Shown in pieces: positions 41,811 through 55,095 of a DNA stretch of 64,000 nucleotides. The notes under the pieces are model-generated. The model did not search any database, had not been told where the DNA came from, and saw only the letters and a list, made by a program, of their open reading frames with translations. This DNA is from Linnemannia schmuckeri (taxonomy: Eukaryota; Mortierellomycota; Mortierellomycetes; Mortierellales; Mortierellaceae). The stretch is taken from assembly GCA_029449235.1 (NCBI GenBank), contig JANATG010000016.1, forward strand, positions 434,001 through 498,000, in the 5' to 3' direction. How positions within the stretch are numbered: position 1 is the first letter of the stretch; every line of letters begins with the position of its first letter. The translations under genes and the position numbers were made by a program.

Positions 41811-42413
41811 TTATTTATTATCACCTCCGTGATCATTTGTCACAATCGTGGTTAAATACCACTCAGTGGTGTAAAATAAAGAAACAACTCTTTCTTCTCG
41901 TTGACTACAGACCCCATACTTCTCAAGGGTTCTTGTCATAGTCGATAATAGTAGGAGCTCTTGGTACGTATCATCGTCCAGCTTGTCTTGGAGTCGCCAA
42001 ATCCTGGATGCCAGGAAGTCTAGGGGACGTGTAATAATTGCAGCCTTGGTGCCGATCTTGGCGAGATCCTTGTCTACCAGCTTGCTCTTCTTGGAGAGTT
42101 TCTGGTAGAGAACTGGGGGAATGTCGGGGGCGTCGTAATTGATCTCCTTTTTCTTGGGAGCTGCGTCCCATATCGCTGCCTTGTCCTCTCTCGGGAGGAT
42201 CCATTCGACGTTGTGCAGAGGTGCAGGGGTGTAGTCCTCGGTGAAGCTATCGGAGGGGACCCAGTCGCGGCGGTCGCGGGTGAAGACGTCGTCTTCCTTG
42301 TCGTCGATACTCATGTCGTCTTGTTGGACAGGGGTTGAGAGTTGGAGATGTTGGAGGATTTGCTGTAGGAGGTTGTTGTCAAGTGGGGGAGTGGTAGTAG
42401 TGTTGGAGTCCAT
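41811..42413 (-). pseudogene. DIRS/gag-like protein fragment
   Basis: An ATG at 42411-42413 starts MDSNTTTTPPLDNNLLQQIL. The middle reads RRDWVPSDSFTEDYTPAPL, LYQKLSKKSKLVDKDLAKIG and RPLDFLASRIWRLQDKLDDD. The frame runs to 41811, but coding character stops near 41940. The style (an N-terminal glutamine/leucine helix, then a ...TRPLDF... block) recalls the gag-like first protein of DIRS-type retrotransposons in Mucoromycota. No reverse transcriptase follows, so it is a truncated piece. The assignment is tentative. Confidence 0.4.
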
Positions 42414-43989
42414 GTTGTGGGAACGTAAAGTGCGGTATTCACCAGCAAGCAAGAAAAACGGCCAAGGAGAATGTAGCACACACAGTGGATTTTATTTATA
42501 CAAAAAAAAAAAAAAAAATCTAGAAAATCTAGATAGAAATCTCTAGAACTTGCTAGCAGGCAATAAATTCACGGCCGTATCACCTTTAGAACCATTCGAA
42601 GTATATGAAATATACTTAAAGGAAAGAGCTGAGGTTCTTGCGAGCGAGGTGCGAGTACTGAGCAGAGTGGTAGTTAAGTTTGGATTCCAATAGTTTGAGG
42701 GGCGACTCGACTCATTTATATATGTGATAATCCTTCTCTTCGTGAATCATTTTTTACAGCGTCAAATCAACTCGGAGCATGGAAACACCAGCATGAATTC
42801 TAAGGGACAGCGAGATGAAGGTGTACAACATGCGGCCCTTGAAAGGAAGAGATGTCAGGGGTGTGCATACTTTTTTTAGTCCATGAGAGAAAAAGGACTG
42901 GATCTCTCTTCTCACAATCCCTTAAAATTCACGCTAGCTTGTTAGTGCTCTCGGCATCTCCCTTAAAATTCATGCAGGTCTCTTGTTCTGGCCTGTGGCA
43001 GCCAAACGTTCAAAGCGGCGTTGCTTTTTGATCCTTCGATGTTGGTTCCTCTATAGAGAAGGCCATTGCCATTGTCAAGATGACGTATTAGCGTTCCAAT
43101 CCTCTTGCAAGGAGACCAAGGGAAAAGAGCGACGAGGGAAGAGAGCGAGAGAAGAGGGAGGGAGAAGAGCGAAGGGACAATATCAGGGACAACAGAAAGG
43201 GATGACACAAAATTCAAGGGATGCCGAAAAAGAAAGGGTACTGGAAAAAAACAGGAGAGTGAGCAAGAGATTAAGGGATCGCTGATGTCACGTGATTGTA
43301 GAAGCGTTTCTATGAACCTTGTTTGGGACGCGACATTTACAATCTTTCCTCCGTCTGAGAGAAACGGAAGGGATGACAACTGGCCTGTGGCAGCCAAGCG
43401 TTCATAGCGACGTTGCTTTTTGACCCTTTTATGCTCGTTCTCCCTACCATATCTCTTAAGCATCATTAGAGTAACCGCCTCCAGCCGATGGTACGTTGGG
43501 GAGCTACTCCTGATTGCACAGGATACGCGACAATGAAATCCTCCCAAGCGTAGCACATGCGATCGAAAAGTCTTCCCAAGCACAAGACATACACAGAAGA
43601 TGAATAACTGGCTTGTGGCAGCCAAGCGTTCATAGCGACGTTTCTTCTTGATCCTTCGATGTCGGCTCTTTCAATCCTTGCTTCATTAGAATTACAGGGC
43701 AGGCTGTCGTCGCCTTGTTCACCTGTAAAAAATTGAAAAGGACTAGCATATGGCACAGAAACAAGCCGCATCCAAAAATACGGCCTGCAAGGTGTACATT
43801 CCAACTTTTTATTTGCATCTCAGACTTTCAAGATACAATGGGGACATCCACACGAGAAATTTTTTTACTCACAAATATTTTCAACAGTATCCCATATTCA
43901 TAAATCAAGTGCTACAACTCTGTCTACACTATCCATATTCTCAAACATCTCTGTCTCCCTTTCAACGCCCACAAAAAAACAACGCAGAC

Positions 43990-44553
43990 ATGCAATTCTA
44001 CACAACAATCTTGTCTCTTTTGACCCTCATTTTCGCCGCTCTCAGCTACATCACCATCGGCGTCTCGGCTTAAAGGCAGGATAAATGTGACGCCTGCGTT
44101 GTTACTGCTGCTAAAAGACTCTCCCCGACTTGTACCTTCACCATCCTTGACTTGACGCACCTACCGACAACCTCAACAATGTCGCCCCAGCAAGAGGCTT
44201 GCTTCTGCCCATTGACCATAAACAGTAATTGGCTTCGATACTGCATGCGCCGCGATATCTGCGGCATTTTGGGTATGGGTACCGGCAACCTGTATGCAAG
44301 TCTTTCTGATCCACGCTACAAGACCGCAGTCTGTCCCGCTCCTCTTACTGTGCCTACGACCACTTATTTTATCCCTCGTATCCCGACTGGTAAACGTATG
44401 ATTGGCATACCTGCGGCGACGGTTACATACGTTCCTATGATGGCAATGAGCAATGCCGCTGCTGCAAGTTTCGGTGGTTCTTTCAAGGTGTTTACTGGTG
44501 TCACCATCCTTGTTGTCGCAACTGCTGTTGGGTTTCTCTTTGGAACACGATAG
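43990..44553 (+). pseudogene. Secreted anchored protein, copy B
   Basis: Same as 14403-14966, in inverted position, with the same TAA after the signal peptide (44071-44073). Confidence 0.6.
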
Positions 44554-45277
44554 TCGTCACCCAAGCATATTTGTAGATTTTGGGCTCGTTGTAATATCAC
44601 ACACTTTCTTCTGTTATTGTTCACCTATTTCACTTCATTAAGGTCTTTGTACGCAAACTAAGCATGCAATCGCATGGACTGTGATCCTCATCAAGTGTTT
44701 GTGCTCATAAAAATAAGTATGGCGCTGCAGACACTTGTTCGTTTACAAGGTAATATAATGGGTTACGAAGACGGCGAAGGAAGTCTTACGTCCATTATCC
44801 GAGCAGACGAGCCATCTCTGTGTAATCAATCTTCTATTGGTTGCACTCGAGAAACTAAACTAAAAAAGAGAAAATAAAAAGAAACATGCATCGATCTCTG
44901 CACACTATCTCTCAGGTCGAGCACGAAGGAAAAGAAAAGAAAAGAAAAGAAAAGAAAACTAAACTAAACTAAGGGGGGGTTGGGAGGGCACAGACACGGC
45001 TCGTCTGCTCGGATAATGGACGTAAGACTTCCTTCGTCGTCTTCGTAACCCATTATACCCCTCTTTGGACATCCAGATTTCACATCGCTCTATTCCCACA
45101 AGAGTATACTCCTCCCCCCCCTTCAACCTTTGTTCACCGCCAACAAAAAATAGGCAGCCGGATCACCCACTATCGGATTCACAATACGCATAAATAAGGA
45201 TACAATACGCAAGTCAGATAGTTGACTTTATATGACTGAGAATGACCAAGATTCGACTGGCTATTAAGCCCCTTTAA

Positions 45278-45634
45278 TTAAAAGTTAACATCATAGGAAG
45301 TTCTCCAGGTCAGAATATTGCCACCGGTGTTGTCCATGTCAGTAACAACCCCGGTAGTTTGTCTCACTGTGTTGGCGTAAAACACATCAATGTTTGGAGG
45401 AGATTTGACGTTCATTTGCCAGCAGATGGAATCATCCTTAGCACAAAGCTTGGGGTATGAGCCAGAGACAGTGTCACTTCTGGTAACTGTGATTCCGCTG
45501 GGGAGGACGGCTTTGCAAGTCATTGCCTTACTGCCAAAACTGTTGATTTGAATTTTGCAGTTACCGTGGACACGAGCGGCTTCCGAAGTAGCGGCAATTG
45601 CCAGGGTAGCCAAGACCAAAGGTGCGCTCTTCAT
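45278..45634 (-). CDS. Small secreted protein, copy B, intact
   Basis: The translation is identical to 13322-13678, with the same predicted leader intron and TATA region on the minus strand. Confidence 0.8.
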   Translation of the reverse strand: MKSAPLVLATLAIAATSEAARVHGNCKIQINSFGSKAMTCKAVLPSGITVTRSDTVSGSYPKLCAKDDSICWQMNVKSPPNIDVFYANTVRQTTGVVTDMDNTGGNILTWRTSYDVNF

Positions 45635-47292
45635 TTTAATGCTACTGCGGTCCTTCTATTGTGGTGCAAGGTATAGAGAGACAGGCGTCAGAAAAAGACG
45701 TTGTACATGGTCGGTACGAGTAATCACTCTTACATCATGAATACTGTCCAATACAATGTAGACTTACAAGGGTAAATGTCTGTTTGAGAGTTGTGTAGGT
45801 CCTGGAGGCGATCCGTGAAGGTGCTTGATAGGAGTCTTGGGGGACAGGATCGGATGAGTGTGGAGTGAAATATGCTGGGACTATATGATATATATATACT
45901 ATTTCATGTGGCAGTGCTCAGATTCTGGCAACAGCCTTGTGCTCCATTAACAGCTGCATCACAATACGGCTGTCCCGAGTTTGTCGCTTTTTTTTTTTTT
46001 TTTTTGGTCTAAAGTATTCGGTGAGAGAATCTAGCTCAGAGGCCATTAAAAAAATGTCCAATCGTACTCACTCCGCTTGTGGAAAAATACAGCCGCGAAC
46101 TCTGTGTCATGTTGCAGTTGTGAAAAAATACCGCCACGGGCTCTATATACTCTGCTTTTTTACCAGTTGGACAAGTTTTATTGAAAGGTGATTTAGAGTC
46201 CTGTGGCCATACTCGAAGACGAGAAGGACAGGAGGTGCCAGCGCGAACCGCTCAATCTCGATAGAGCATGAATTGAATTTTTGTGTGGCCTTCGAGAAAA
46301 CTTCCCAGCCTTGTTTCATCGAGCACGAGTGAAACTTAAGCATACACATCGTTCCTTAAACCCTTTTTACTTTCGCCTTCCCCGGGTTGACCATAAAAGG
46401 TACCCCTAGGCGAATTGAACAACTCGCAACAGCCCCCTAGTCTCGCAACAGCCCCCTAGTCTCGCTGCTATCCCTTCACTTTTGTGTGGTCAGGATCTCA
46501 TCCTGAGCCTTTACGTAGTGAAGGTCTGGGTCGATATCTGGGTGGTGAAGTGAAGTGCGAAAATTTTTCTCCCAAAAAGGAAATAGTCTTCGTGGTATTG
46601 TTACTCAGGGGGAGGGTCGGTGGCCAGAATTGTAGGAACGCTGTGAAGTCCTCAATTAGTACAGAGGGAAAGGGTTTTGACAATGGAGAGGGGATAATAA
46701 ACTGCAGCGCGACAGCGAAACTCTTGTTGATACTCTCGTCCAACAAGTTATGTGTAAAAGGGCAAAGAGTAGACGAGAGAGCTGAGCGCACTACAAATAC
46801 TATGTCTATGAAGGGATAGGACTGCTAGTCTAAGGGGTCACAACTGCTGTACCGACCACATCCTTTTGCAACAATATCGATCACATCTTTTTGCAATAGT
46901 ATGAGGGTAATTTAAGGGGTAGGTCAGCATTGAGCAACCCATACCACGACTATTTCCTTTTTGGGAGAAAAATTTTCGCACTTCACTTCACCACCCCAGA
47001 TAACGACCCAGACCTTCACTACCTGAAGGCTCAAAATGAGATCCTGACCACACAAAAGTGAAGGGATGGCAGCGAGACTAACAGCCCCCATGCTCACTGC
47101 CACATTGGGTGCATTGAATAATTCACAACAGCCCCCATGTTCACTGCCACATTGGGTGCATTGAATAATTCACAACAGCCCCCATGTTCACTGCCACATT
47201 GGGTGCATTGAACAATCCTCAACAGTCCCCATGTTCACTGCCACATTGGGTACATTGAACAATTCACAACAGCCCACATACTCACTGCCACA

Positions 47293-48086
47293 TTGGGTGA
47301 ATTGAGTGTACCCATAGAAATATGGTTGGAAATCTGTTCCTACCTTTATCCATCTCAACTGACTCGTCTTTCTCGGGTCAATCGAACCCTCTATGAGATG
47401 GTAACCAGCTTGGATGTCTGGAATTACTACCACAATTGTACATGGTGGAGGAACAGCTCTGTCGATATGCCACGCGACCCGTTAAGAAGCTATCCTGGCG
47501 CCACGACAAAACTCCGTATGATCTATGTAGTGGCGGCTAGCTATCTCGTATGCGAAAGCTGTGCCAGTGTATCGCGCTCCTGGAGCCCACAAAAGTACGC
47601 TGCTCTGCCGCTGGCTGTCCCAGAATGGCCTCCCAATAAAGGTTGTGCCAGTCTTGCCGAAGGTGGAGAACAAAGCATGATTTTCGCCTCTGCTTGGTCT
47701 GTCGTCGTAATCATTTCGATATCTACCCGGAATCTACTTCTTCCGAGGTTCAAGATAGTTATTTATCCAAGCAGGATGTCAAGGCCTACTATCATCTTGG
47801 GGTCAAGACCATAAAATCCATCAAGGATCGACGTTGGTCGCTCAATCTCCCAAATTGGGATCGATTGCAGGACGAATGGAGTACCGATCAAGCTTGGAAA
47901 CGTGGTTCGTGGTATTCAGAACGGGAGGCCATCGAAAAAGCTAGGTTTTTCTACGGTGGGGACGTCGGTATCCTAGCTTATAAGGAGAACCCTCGGCATC
48001 TCATAACCAAAAGTAAGGTGAAGATGGATGCTTACATTACACTTGCATCATCTTATCTTCCAGCAAATAAAAGACATTGGAGATAG
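47293..48086 (+). pseudogene. F-box protein, copy B (broken)
   Basis: Same truncation and one-base shift as 10870-11663. Confidence 0.7.
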
Positions 48087-48888
48087 TCTCGTGTAATGGT
48101 TAACTCTTAGGTCATACTATCCGCTGACATGTCACATATGCTCTAAAGAGAAAACTCATCTGTTATGGCTTCTACATAACCATTTGCTATTAGAGGTCGC
48201 GCCTGTAAGTCATAGACTCATATATTTTTAAAAAAAGTGAGTTTAAATTGGTTGTAATTAGCGTCTCCAGTGCGAAAAATACTCTTTCTACTCCCTGTGC
48301 CAATCAAACTTCCCAAACCTTCTCGTTGGCGAGCTGGATGAATAGCCCTTCAAAAAAACCAGTTTAGTTGTATTCTAAAACCCGAAAATATATGAGTTCA
48401 TGACTTATTGGCGTGGCTTCTATCTGCATTAGGTATGGATTGTGTGTGACAGTATCATAGACTGTCTCCTATATTGCCACCATTCTCATGCATTGCCACC
48501 ATCCCTTGTATTGCCACCACTCCCTGTGTTGCCACCACCATCACGCGTTGCCATCATTCCTACGCCTCCATCATTGCGCCCCTGTACACTAGTATAAATA
48601 CCCTACCTCTCTGTACTGTACAATAAGCACTATCCGTTTCTTGCCGTTCCTCCTTGTTCCTGTACTCTCTGGTCCTTTCCCTTGTTCTTGTCTCGTTCCA
48701 TTTCCGTGTTCACATTCCCTCGCTCTGCTGCTATTACATTGTGGCATCCAAGCGTTCATACCAACGTTGCTTTTTGAACCTTCGATGTCGGCTGTTTCAA
48801 TCCTTGCTTCTATAAACTTCAAGGTTGCGTTGTCGATGCTTTGTTCACTTGAGAATATACTTAGGGGGTAGTCAAATACCTCTTTTTT

Positions 48889-49104
48889 TTGCCACTAAAT
48901 GAGTGGTTGAAGAAATGCCCATTTTGTTACCAGTTTGTTGGCCAAGTTGACCTCTGTCGAATTTATTGTACAAAATGTCAAAAGTACATGCACCGCAACA
49001 TCATGGCTGGCCACAACATCTGCAATGACATCCGAAGGCACCTGCTCGATTTACAGCGACCACTTTACCTCCAGTCCAAGGACACTGACGGCAACTATCC
49101 CTGA
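48889..49104 (+). pseudogene. Fanzor/TnpB-like zinc-ribbon fragment, copy B
   Basis: Identical to 9852-10067, including Asn at the expected catalytic Asp. Confidence 0.5.
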
Positions 49105-49426
49105 ATGCAGAGAAAGTGCAGTTTCAAACCGCGGCCTAGGGGTCTGGTAGGCAGAGGGGGTCAAGCAAAAGGCGACGAATGAGGAATGGATAGAAGTCAA
49201 TCGAAAAGAACAGCTATAGCAGTTAATTCCTATTACTCAATTCAGTGACGTAATTTATGCGTCCATTGTTCCATAACCACTTTGTAGCACAGGAAAAGGT
49301 CATCACAAACATGAGGCACGCATGCAAACATGCACGTCTGGAACATTGGTGAAGTTGTAAATTGCAGTCACCCGGGATCTGTGCACCATCGTTATCAAAG
49401 GGGTATCTTCGAGAATTTTTTCCTTC

Positions 49427-50490
49427 ATGCCTTTTCACCCAACAATGACTGGACCTTTGTGCATTGATCTGAGCCTTTATCTGGATGAACCCAACGCCTC
49501 CGATGACTCCAACGCCCAAGAGAAGATGAATGATGATGTTGTCAAGTCAATTATAAAGGCGCTCAAAAAGGACGACAAGTCGAAGGTCCATCTGTTAAAA
49601 ACCAACATCTGGGATTTCAAGTTCGAGGGATCGACGCCCACCAAATGGGTGGTCGAGGATGATCCGCAGAACATACTCGCACAAGTCTGTCCCGGCGACC
49701 AAACCATAACAACATTCCTGCGCGACCAAATTTTGACCTTCACTTCGACGTTTCCAGGGTCGGTCATCATGGAGCAGATATTTAGGAACACCTTATATTC
49801 CAAGAAACATATCGACCAATACGCTCGGCTGAGCGACATACCAAAGGACGACTTGAAGAAGATAGTGAAAAATGTCATGGCCGCATGCAACCCGCTCCAT
49901 CCTTGATACAGGATGTGGGACCTATGTCGAGATATCGCTAGCATCTATAGTCCATTTGATCCGACATTATTTCCGGAGTACTTCCAAACGAAGGACCCAA
50001 AGGATATGCTAGCCGTCGCTTTGAACATTTCCAGCATGCAGCCAGCATGCAGCCAGCGTCCCGTTCGGTTTGTGTGCAAGACGATCGTACCCACTGTTAC
50101 TATATTCGCTTTTTCCCACTGTCTGATTTGTTCCACCACAAGTTCGACATCAAGACATCCCGCCGCTATGACAACTTCGTTACATACGACGGTGCCACGA
50201 TCAAGTTGAGGACGTTAACGCTCTACGACATTCAAGTGCTCAAGTACCTTATCAAGCACTTCAAGTGCGATGCATCGCGAAGCATTTACCAGCTGTTAGC
50301 TTCGATGATGATGTCTGAGAAGGATGTTAAGTTGGCACACGACATTGGCTGGTTCTCTGGTATATCATGGAACGTATTCGCGGAGGCCCATCAAAAGGAT
50401 TACTTGGTATCTTGCGCCACGTGTGAGAGAACCGCGTTTCTAGCGATGGAGAGTATCACCAAGGACTACAATAATTTGTTGAAGGGCTTT
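49427..50490 (+). pseudogene. DUF247-like protein, copy B, also 3'-truncated
   Basis: It has the same TGA and 11-bp duplication as 8355-9529. The reading ends at LLKGF because the copy stops at 50490. The membrane anchor is lost and replaced by a Leu-rich frame through a CTC repeat. Confidence 0.6.
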
Positions 50491-51660
50491 CTCCTCCTTC
50501 TCCTCCTCATCCTCGTCCTCATCCTCGTCCTCATCCTCCTCCTCCTCTTGATTTAGGTTTATATTCTCCCTCTCGTCCCTATCTTCTTCATGCTCTGGCT
50601 CATCATCCCAACCTTCAACATATGGATTTTGATAATCCTCAGGAAGGGCTTGGTGAATATTATAGAGATGGCCAAGTGGGGCTCCTGCAAGTGAAAGCTG
50701 GAAATTCCGCCCGATCTCGCGTATTCATCCTCTTGCCATTGAAGCATCAATTCGAGCTAGACCACTTTCAACATGACCTGCAAGGGTCTCGGCTTGAACA
50801 ATCTCCTGGCGGATATGGGTCTTAACACTGCTGAAGATGGACTCAGCAGCATTGAGATGTGGACTGTATGGAGGAAGAAGAAGAAGAGTGTGGCCACTGT
50901 TGGCAATGGCGTCCTTGACCCTCTGGGTCTTGTGAAACTTGGCGTTGTCCACAAGAAGTATGCGGTGTCTGGGCCCAAGACGAGGGAAAAGCTGGTCCTC
51001 CAAAAACTCGATAAAGGTTTCTTGGTTGTAGGCACCGCGCTTGAAGTGGGACGCTAGAATGCCCGTCTTGTCAACAGCAACGATCAAAGACATATTAGGG
51101 CCTCGGTTGTAGGGAACCCTTTGGAAGGCACGCCTGCCTTGAGGAGCGCGGCCATACCTACGGATAATATGCAAATTGAAGCCAGCCTCGTCAATGTAGA
51201 CAAATTGATTCATATTGCCAGGACCATGAAGAACATTCACAGCTCATTGTCGTCGAACCTCAATGCGCTCAGGTTCATTGTATTGTTCTGACTCAGGTCT
51301 CATTAGCTTGAGTGTATACGTGGTGAGCTTGTTGACAGCTCTGTCCACAGTACGCGGGGAAAGGGGAGGATGAATCTGAAAATGTTCATTCAGGTTGTCG
51401 GTGAGCCACCTAACAAAGCGACTAGCAAGCTCGTCCATGTTGTTGGTAAGCCAGTCAAGATGCGGTTGAGTGATCCTGCTGCTACGGTTGCCACCCTTCG
51501 GTAGATTGGCTATGCGATTGGTGTGAAGGAAGGTGCTGACAATATTTCTAGCAGTAGACGTGGGGATGTTGAAGTATCTAGCCACCAATGTCATGGACTT
51601 GCCCTTGTTAGTAACTAGATCAACAATCCTTTCCCTGGTAATATTGTCGATTTTGTTATA
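50491..51660 (-). pseudogene. DD34E (Tc1/IS630-type) transposase, broken
   Basis: One minus-strand frame from an AG acceptor-like site at about 51661 reads through an HTH part (ITRERIVDLVTNKGKS, ARYFNIPTSTARNIV) and then the catalytic core: FVYIDEAGFN (first Asp), ILLVDNAKFH (second Asp) and YSPHLNAAESIF (Glu), with 34 residues between the second Asp and the Glu. An acidic Glu/Asp tail follows. Two in-frame TGA stops (51241-51243 and about 50724-50726) interrupt it. The first exon is missing. The acidic tail runs directly into copy B at 50490, so the true 3' end and right inverted repeat are lost. This family moves DNA by cut-and-paste into TA. Confidence 0.8.
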
Positions 51661-51944
51661 CTAAAGTTTTTTTAACAGGTAGCATGCTGCTTTGTTGAAA
51701 TAAAGTGAATGGTGGATGGGGAGAGAAAAGGCTGTAGAGAACGACAAAAGACAATGATCACTTTTATGATATTGGGTGCTATCAAAAATACATCAAAGTT
51801 ACCGCTTAGGTAGGAACAAAAATAAAATTTAATGATAAGCATTCTAAAGGACTAGTTCGCCTTTTCAAGACATACCCTGCTGCGATTATGGCGCTCCTAC
51901 GTTTTTTGCTCGTGCTGTAAAGCAAATTCAATTTGCAAAAGGGA
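51661..51944. other. Spacer between transposase and copy C
   Basis: No gene or clear inverted repeat is seen. The junction with copy C is at TAAATATAATA (51945). Confidence 0.5.
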
Positions 51945-51972
51945 TAAATATAATATTTTTTTTTTCTCTCAG

Positions 51973-54900
51973 GACTACTGCGATCTAGTCTACAACAGCG
52001 ACAGTATCGCGAACGCTAGTAAGATGCTAGGCTTCTTTACATCCGTCGTGTTTAAGAGGATTGTCAAGAAGTATATCGATCCTAATGCTGGCTTTAGTGG
52101 AGTGATGGGAATGAAGCCTAATGAGATGAAGGGAAAGTTGACACGCCAGCAACAGTGGCACCCCGGAAAATGGACACCGGTTGAGTCGCGAGGAGAGGAT
52201 CCACTTGCATCTGTCTTGAGGGATATGGAAGCTCGCGAGCAGAAAGAGAATGACAGACTTGCCAAGGATTGTCAAGCGGAGGATAAAGATGATGAGAGGG
52301 ATGAGGATGATGATGTTGGGCACAGCGGCAGTGGCGAAAATCCAGACAGCGACAACGATGAGGATGTGGATGTCGATGAGGCAGATCAGGCGGTGGCAGA
52401 AGAGGAAGGCGCACAAATCAGCAAGGATCTGAGGGGGTTTATGATCGCTTCAGTGGAGGAAAAAAACAGAGGTAAATAATTACTTTGGACATTTTGCTGA
52501 CTCCTTTGCACACAGATACTTTCTCTCGCATTCATGTCGAGATACTAATACTATATTTTAAACGATTGCGTCGTATTCTGTAGTTGTCCAAGAGGCTCAG
52601 ACAGATGTCGATGGTCGCAAGTTCATCTGGGTCCCGGTCTCGTATGAGACCGTAGACAGTGCCCGCAAGTCCTTGATATATTTGTGGAGACACCAGACAC
52701 AACGGACAGCAGCCTGCCCCAACCCAGCATCGAATCCCCGCCAAGACGCACCACTCAGGGACGCCATTGATCAGTATGAGGTGTCACTTGTGTACGACCA
52801 GTCATTCATCGGCTCAACCTGCTCGGACTCTTGCTCTGTTAGGGATCCTTACACAGAGAAGGAATTTATTCGAATGATCACTCACACCTGGTGCCAGCGG
52901 CCAATGCGACAACTAAAAGGCAAGCGACTCTACCAATCTGCAGGACGCTATAGGCACATTCGAGAGCAACTTTGTCTTTTAGCACGGCACCACATGCTAT
53001 TACGAGATGAAGATGCTCGTAACTTGAATCTGTCTGATATTTTTAGCATACAGACACGCCATTCTGCTACGGGCTCGGCTATAGCTACCGGCCTCACGTT
53101 CTGTCTTTCTCGAGGAAAAACGAACAGGAAGGGCGTAAAGTTGTACGCAACTGCCTTTCGTCACAGGAGATTCTACAGATGCACAGTTGGAGCGTTTGCT
53201 TTCTACATGCTTGAGAGATTCATGGTAAGATTACTGAATAATTTCCGTTGCCTATTAATATGTCGCATTTCCATCTTACCAATATTGTTTCTAAATAAAT
53301 ATCTTCTGCCGTGATAGGTCGAGAATGAGCCTATTCCTGACTTCTCGAAGCCAGACAGCTGGTATAATATAAAGCTCCTTGTATCCGGCAATGATCCAGC
53401 CCAGCGCGTCAAAAGTCGTACTAAAGAATTGAACGGCAAGACTCAGATCGACTCCACAGCGGCTGTTATGCGCACTTGTGAGGTATACTCCTCCAAGGTG
53501 ACCCACTCTGGTCGACATGCGGGAACATCGGAAGCCTATCGTCTCAACTTGAGCCTGGATCACATTCGCCACCTTGGACGTTGGGTAATGGGACAGATGG
53601 AGTCTTTTTATGCCCCAAGAATCCGATCATTGGAGCATTTTATATGGCACACTTCAACAAGCCCAAAGAGCCTTACCTGATTGAACGGGATCTTGTCACA
53701 CCACCATTGGAGCTCCAGCGCCTGATCTTCCCATGGATCGAACACTCCTTCGATCAAGACGACCCAGGAAAAACTCCTTCATGGATTATCGAATGTGACC
53801 AAGAGATGCAAGGAGTCGACTAAAGTGTTATCACGGATGACGATATCCATTGGGAATCTCGCTTTCAACATTCAACAGCACAAGACGCGAAAAATAGGCC
53901 TGATTGGACCGTCAACAGACTTACCAGCAGCGCTCAAGTCGATCGCATAGCTTTTTTAAAGTTGTTGGTTCGGATGCGACGAGTTATTCTTCAGGACGCG
54001 GTTCTTTACCTTACGCCTGACACCAAAGGAAGGACTTTAGGCAATAGCCTGTTCACCTCGCTATCCCACATTTTCGACAGCGCGCTATTTATGGCTTTCA
54101 AGAGCGAGCTCCTTCAAGCGATTGCATTACACCGACAAACCTCGACCGTCATCAACCCATCCGTGTCCGTGGACAAGCAGGATGTGAGCAACGCCATGAA
54201 CGCTATCAGCAATCAGGTCTCCCAAGTCCAGATCGCCGTCGCACAAGTTCACGAAACCCTAGAAACACGCATGGACCGAATATCTCAAGAAGTTCAAAAG
54301 TCTACGACTACAGTCCAGCCACCCACATTCGGACACCCGCAATACTCTCCATGGCACCCATACTCATGCGCACCATATCCTGTCCCGCCCAGTCTTTACC
54401 CGTCGCCGTATCTTCATCCGTCGTATCTTCACTTGTCGTTCTATCCTCATCCGTCATACCTTCATCCGTCATACCTCCATCCGTTGTCGTATCCTTACCC
54501 GTCGTCGTATCCTCTCCCGTCGCATCCTTGGGCGCTTGGTCAACAATCCAACGTACCATATCACGGCTCACATCCTAGTCCTCATTATCAGCCAATATCA
54601 TCCCAGCCAACACAGCGAGTACAACCTCCATTGTTTGATATGTCGCCTAGCCTCCCAAACCCGCCTGGCCTTCCGGTCCAAGCATCAGCGCAGGAACCAC
54701 TATCAAGTGTGACCACTTCTCCTCCTCATTCTCCACATCCTCCTCTTCCACAAGACCCGCTCTCCTTGGCGTCTCTTTATCATCCACAAGATATTCGGCC
54801 CATCAGCATAGGGTACAAAATGCTTCCTGATAGAGGAGCGTTGACGGTACGCGCTGCGTGGGATGAGTTTCACGGCCCTCTCTCTCATCCAAAGAGTCAG

Positions 54901-55095
54901 GGCTGTCTTTCAAATGATCTGAGGACAAAGAAAGCCTATAGTCGCCGACGCGAGTTTGTATTGTTGGTACAAGAAGCAGCAGAAAGAGAAAAACGCCTAG
55001 TGGAAGTTTTTGTTGACGAATGGACAGAAAGGTTTAGAGGACAGAGCATTAACTCCATTCGCGAGGAATTGAAGACCCAGCAGAAAACAATGTAG
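51973..55095 (+). pseudogene. Crypton recombinase, copy C, first exon missing
   Basis: Exons 2-4 of the gene at 2975-7024 are present (51973-52471, 52584-53224, 53318-55095), with the same C-run frameshift and TAA. The left junction lies inside intron 1, 27 bp before its acceptor, so the start codon and the Ser-Lys-Ala-Ala repeat are absent. Confidence 0.85.

Larger units (their letters stand above)
42616..50490 (-). repeat. Segmental duplication, copy B (inverted)
   Basis: It is the reverse complement of 8466-16340. The left edge (TTAAAGG at 42616) lies two bases short of the donor of the 8-cysteine gene's leader intron. The right edge (50490) falls inside the DUF247-like frame and joins a (CTC/CTT)n tract that belongs to the DD34E transposase tail. 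One substitution against A was noticed at about 44771 (GACGGCGAAG for GACGACGAAG). It includes MITE 44756-45055, the TA element 46459-47078, the 47-bp repeats 47063-47297, and 28S-derived heads at 42987-43045, 43377-43426, 43604-43722 and 48737-48852. Confidence 0.97.

Noticed and set aside
42616..42660. Copy B left edge as a true transposon end
   Set aside because: No terminal repeat or target duplication is seen, and the other copies continue past this point.
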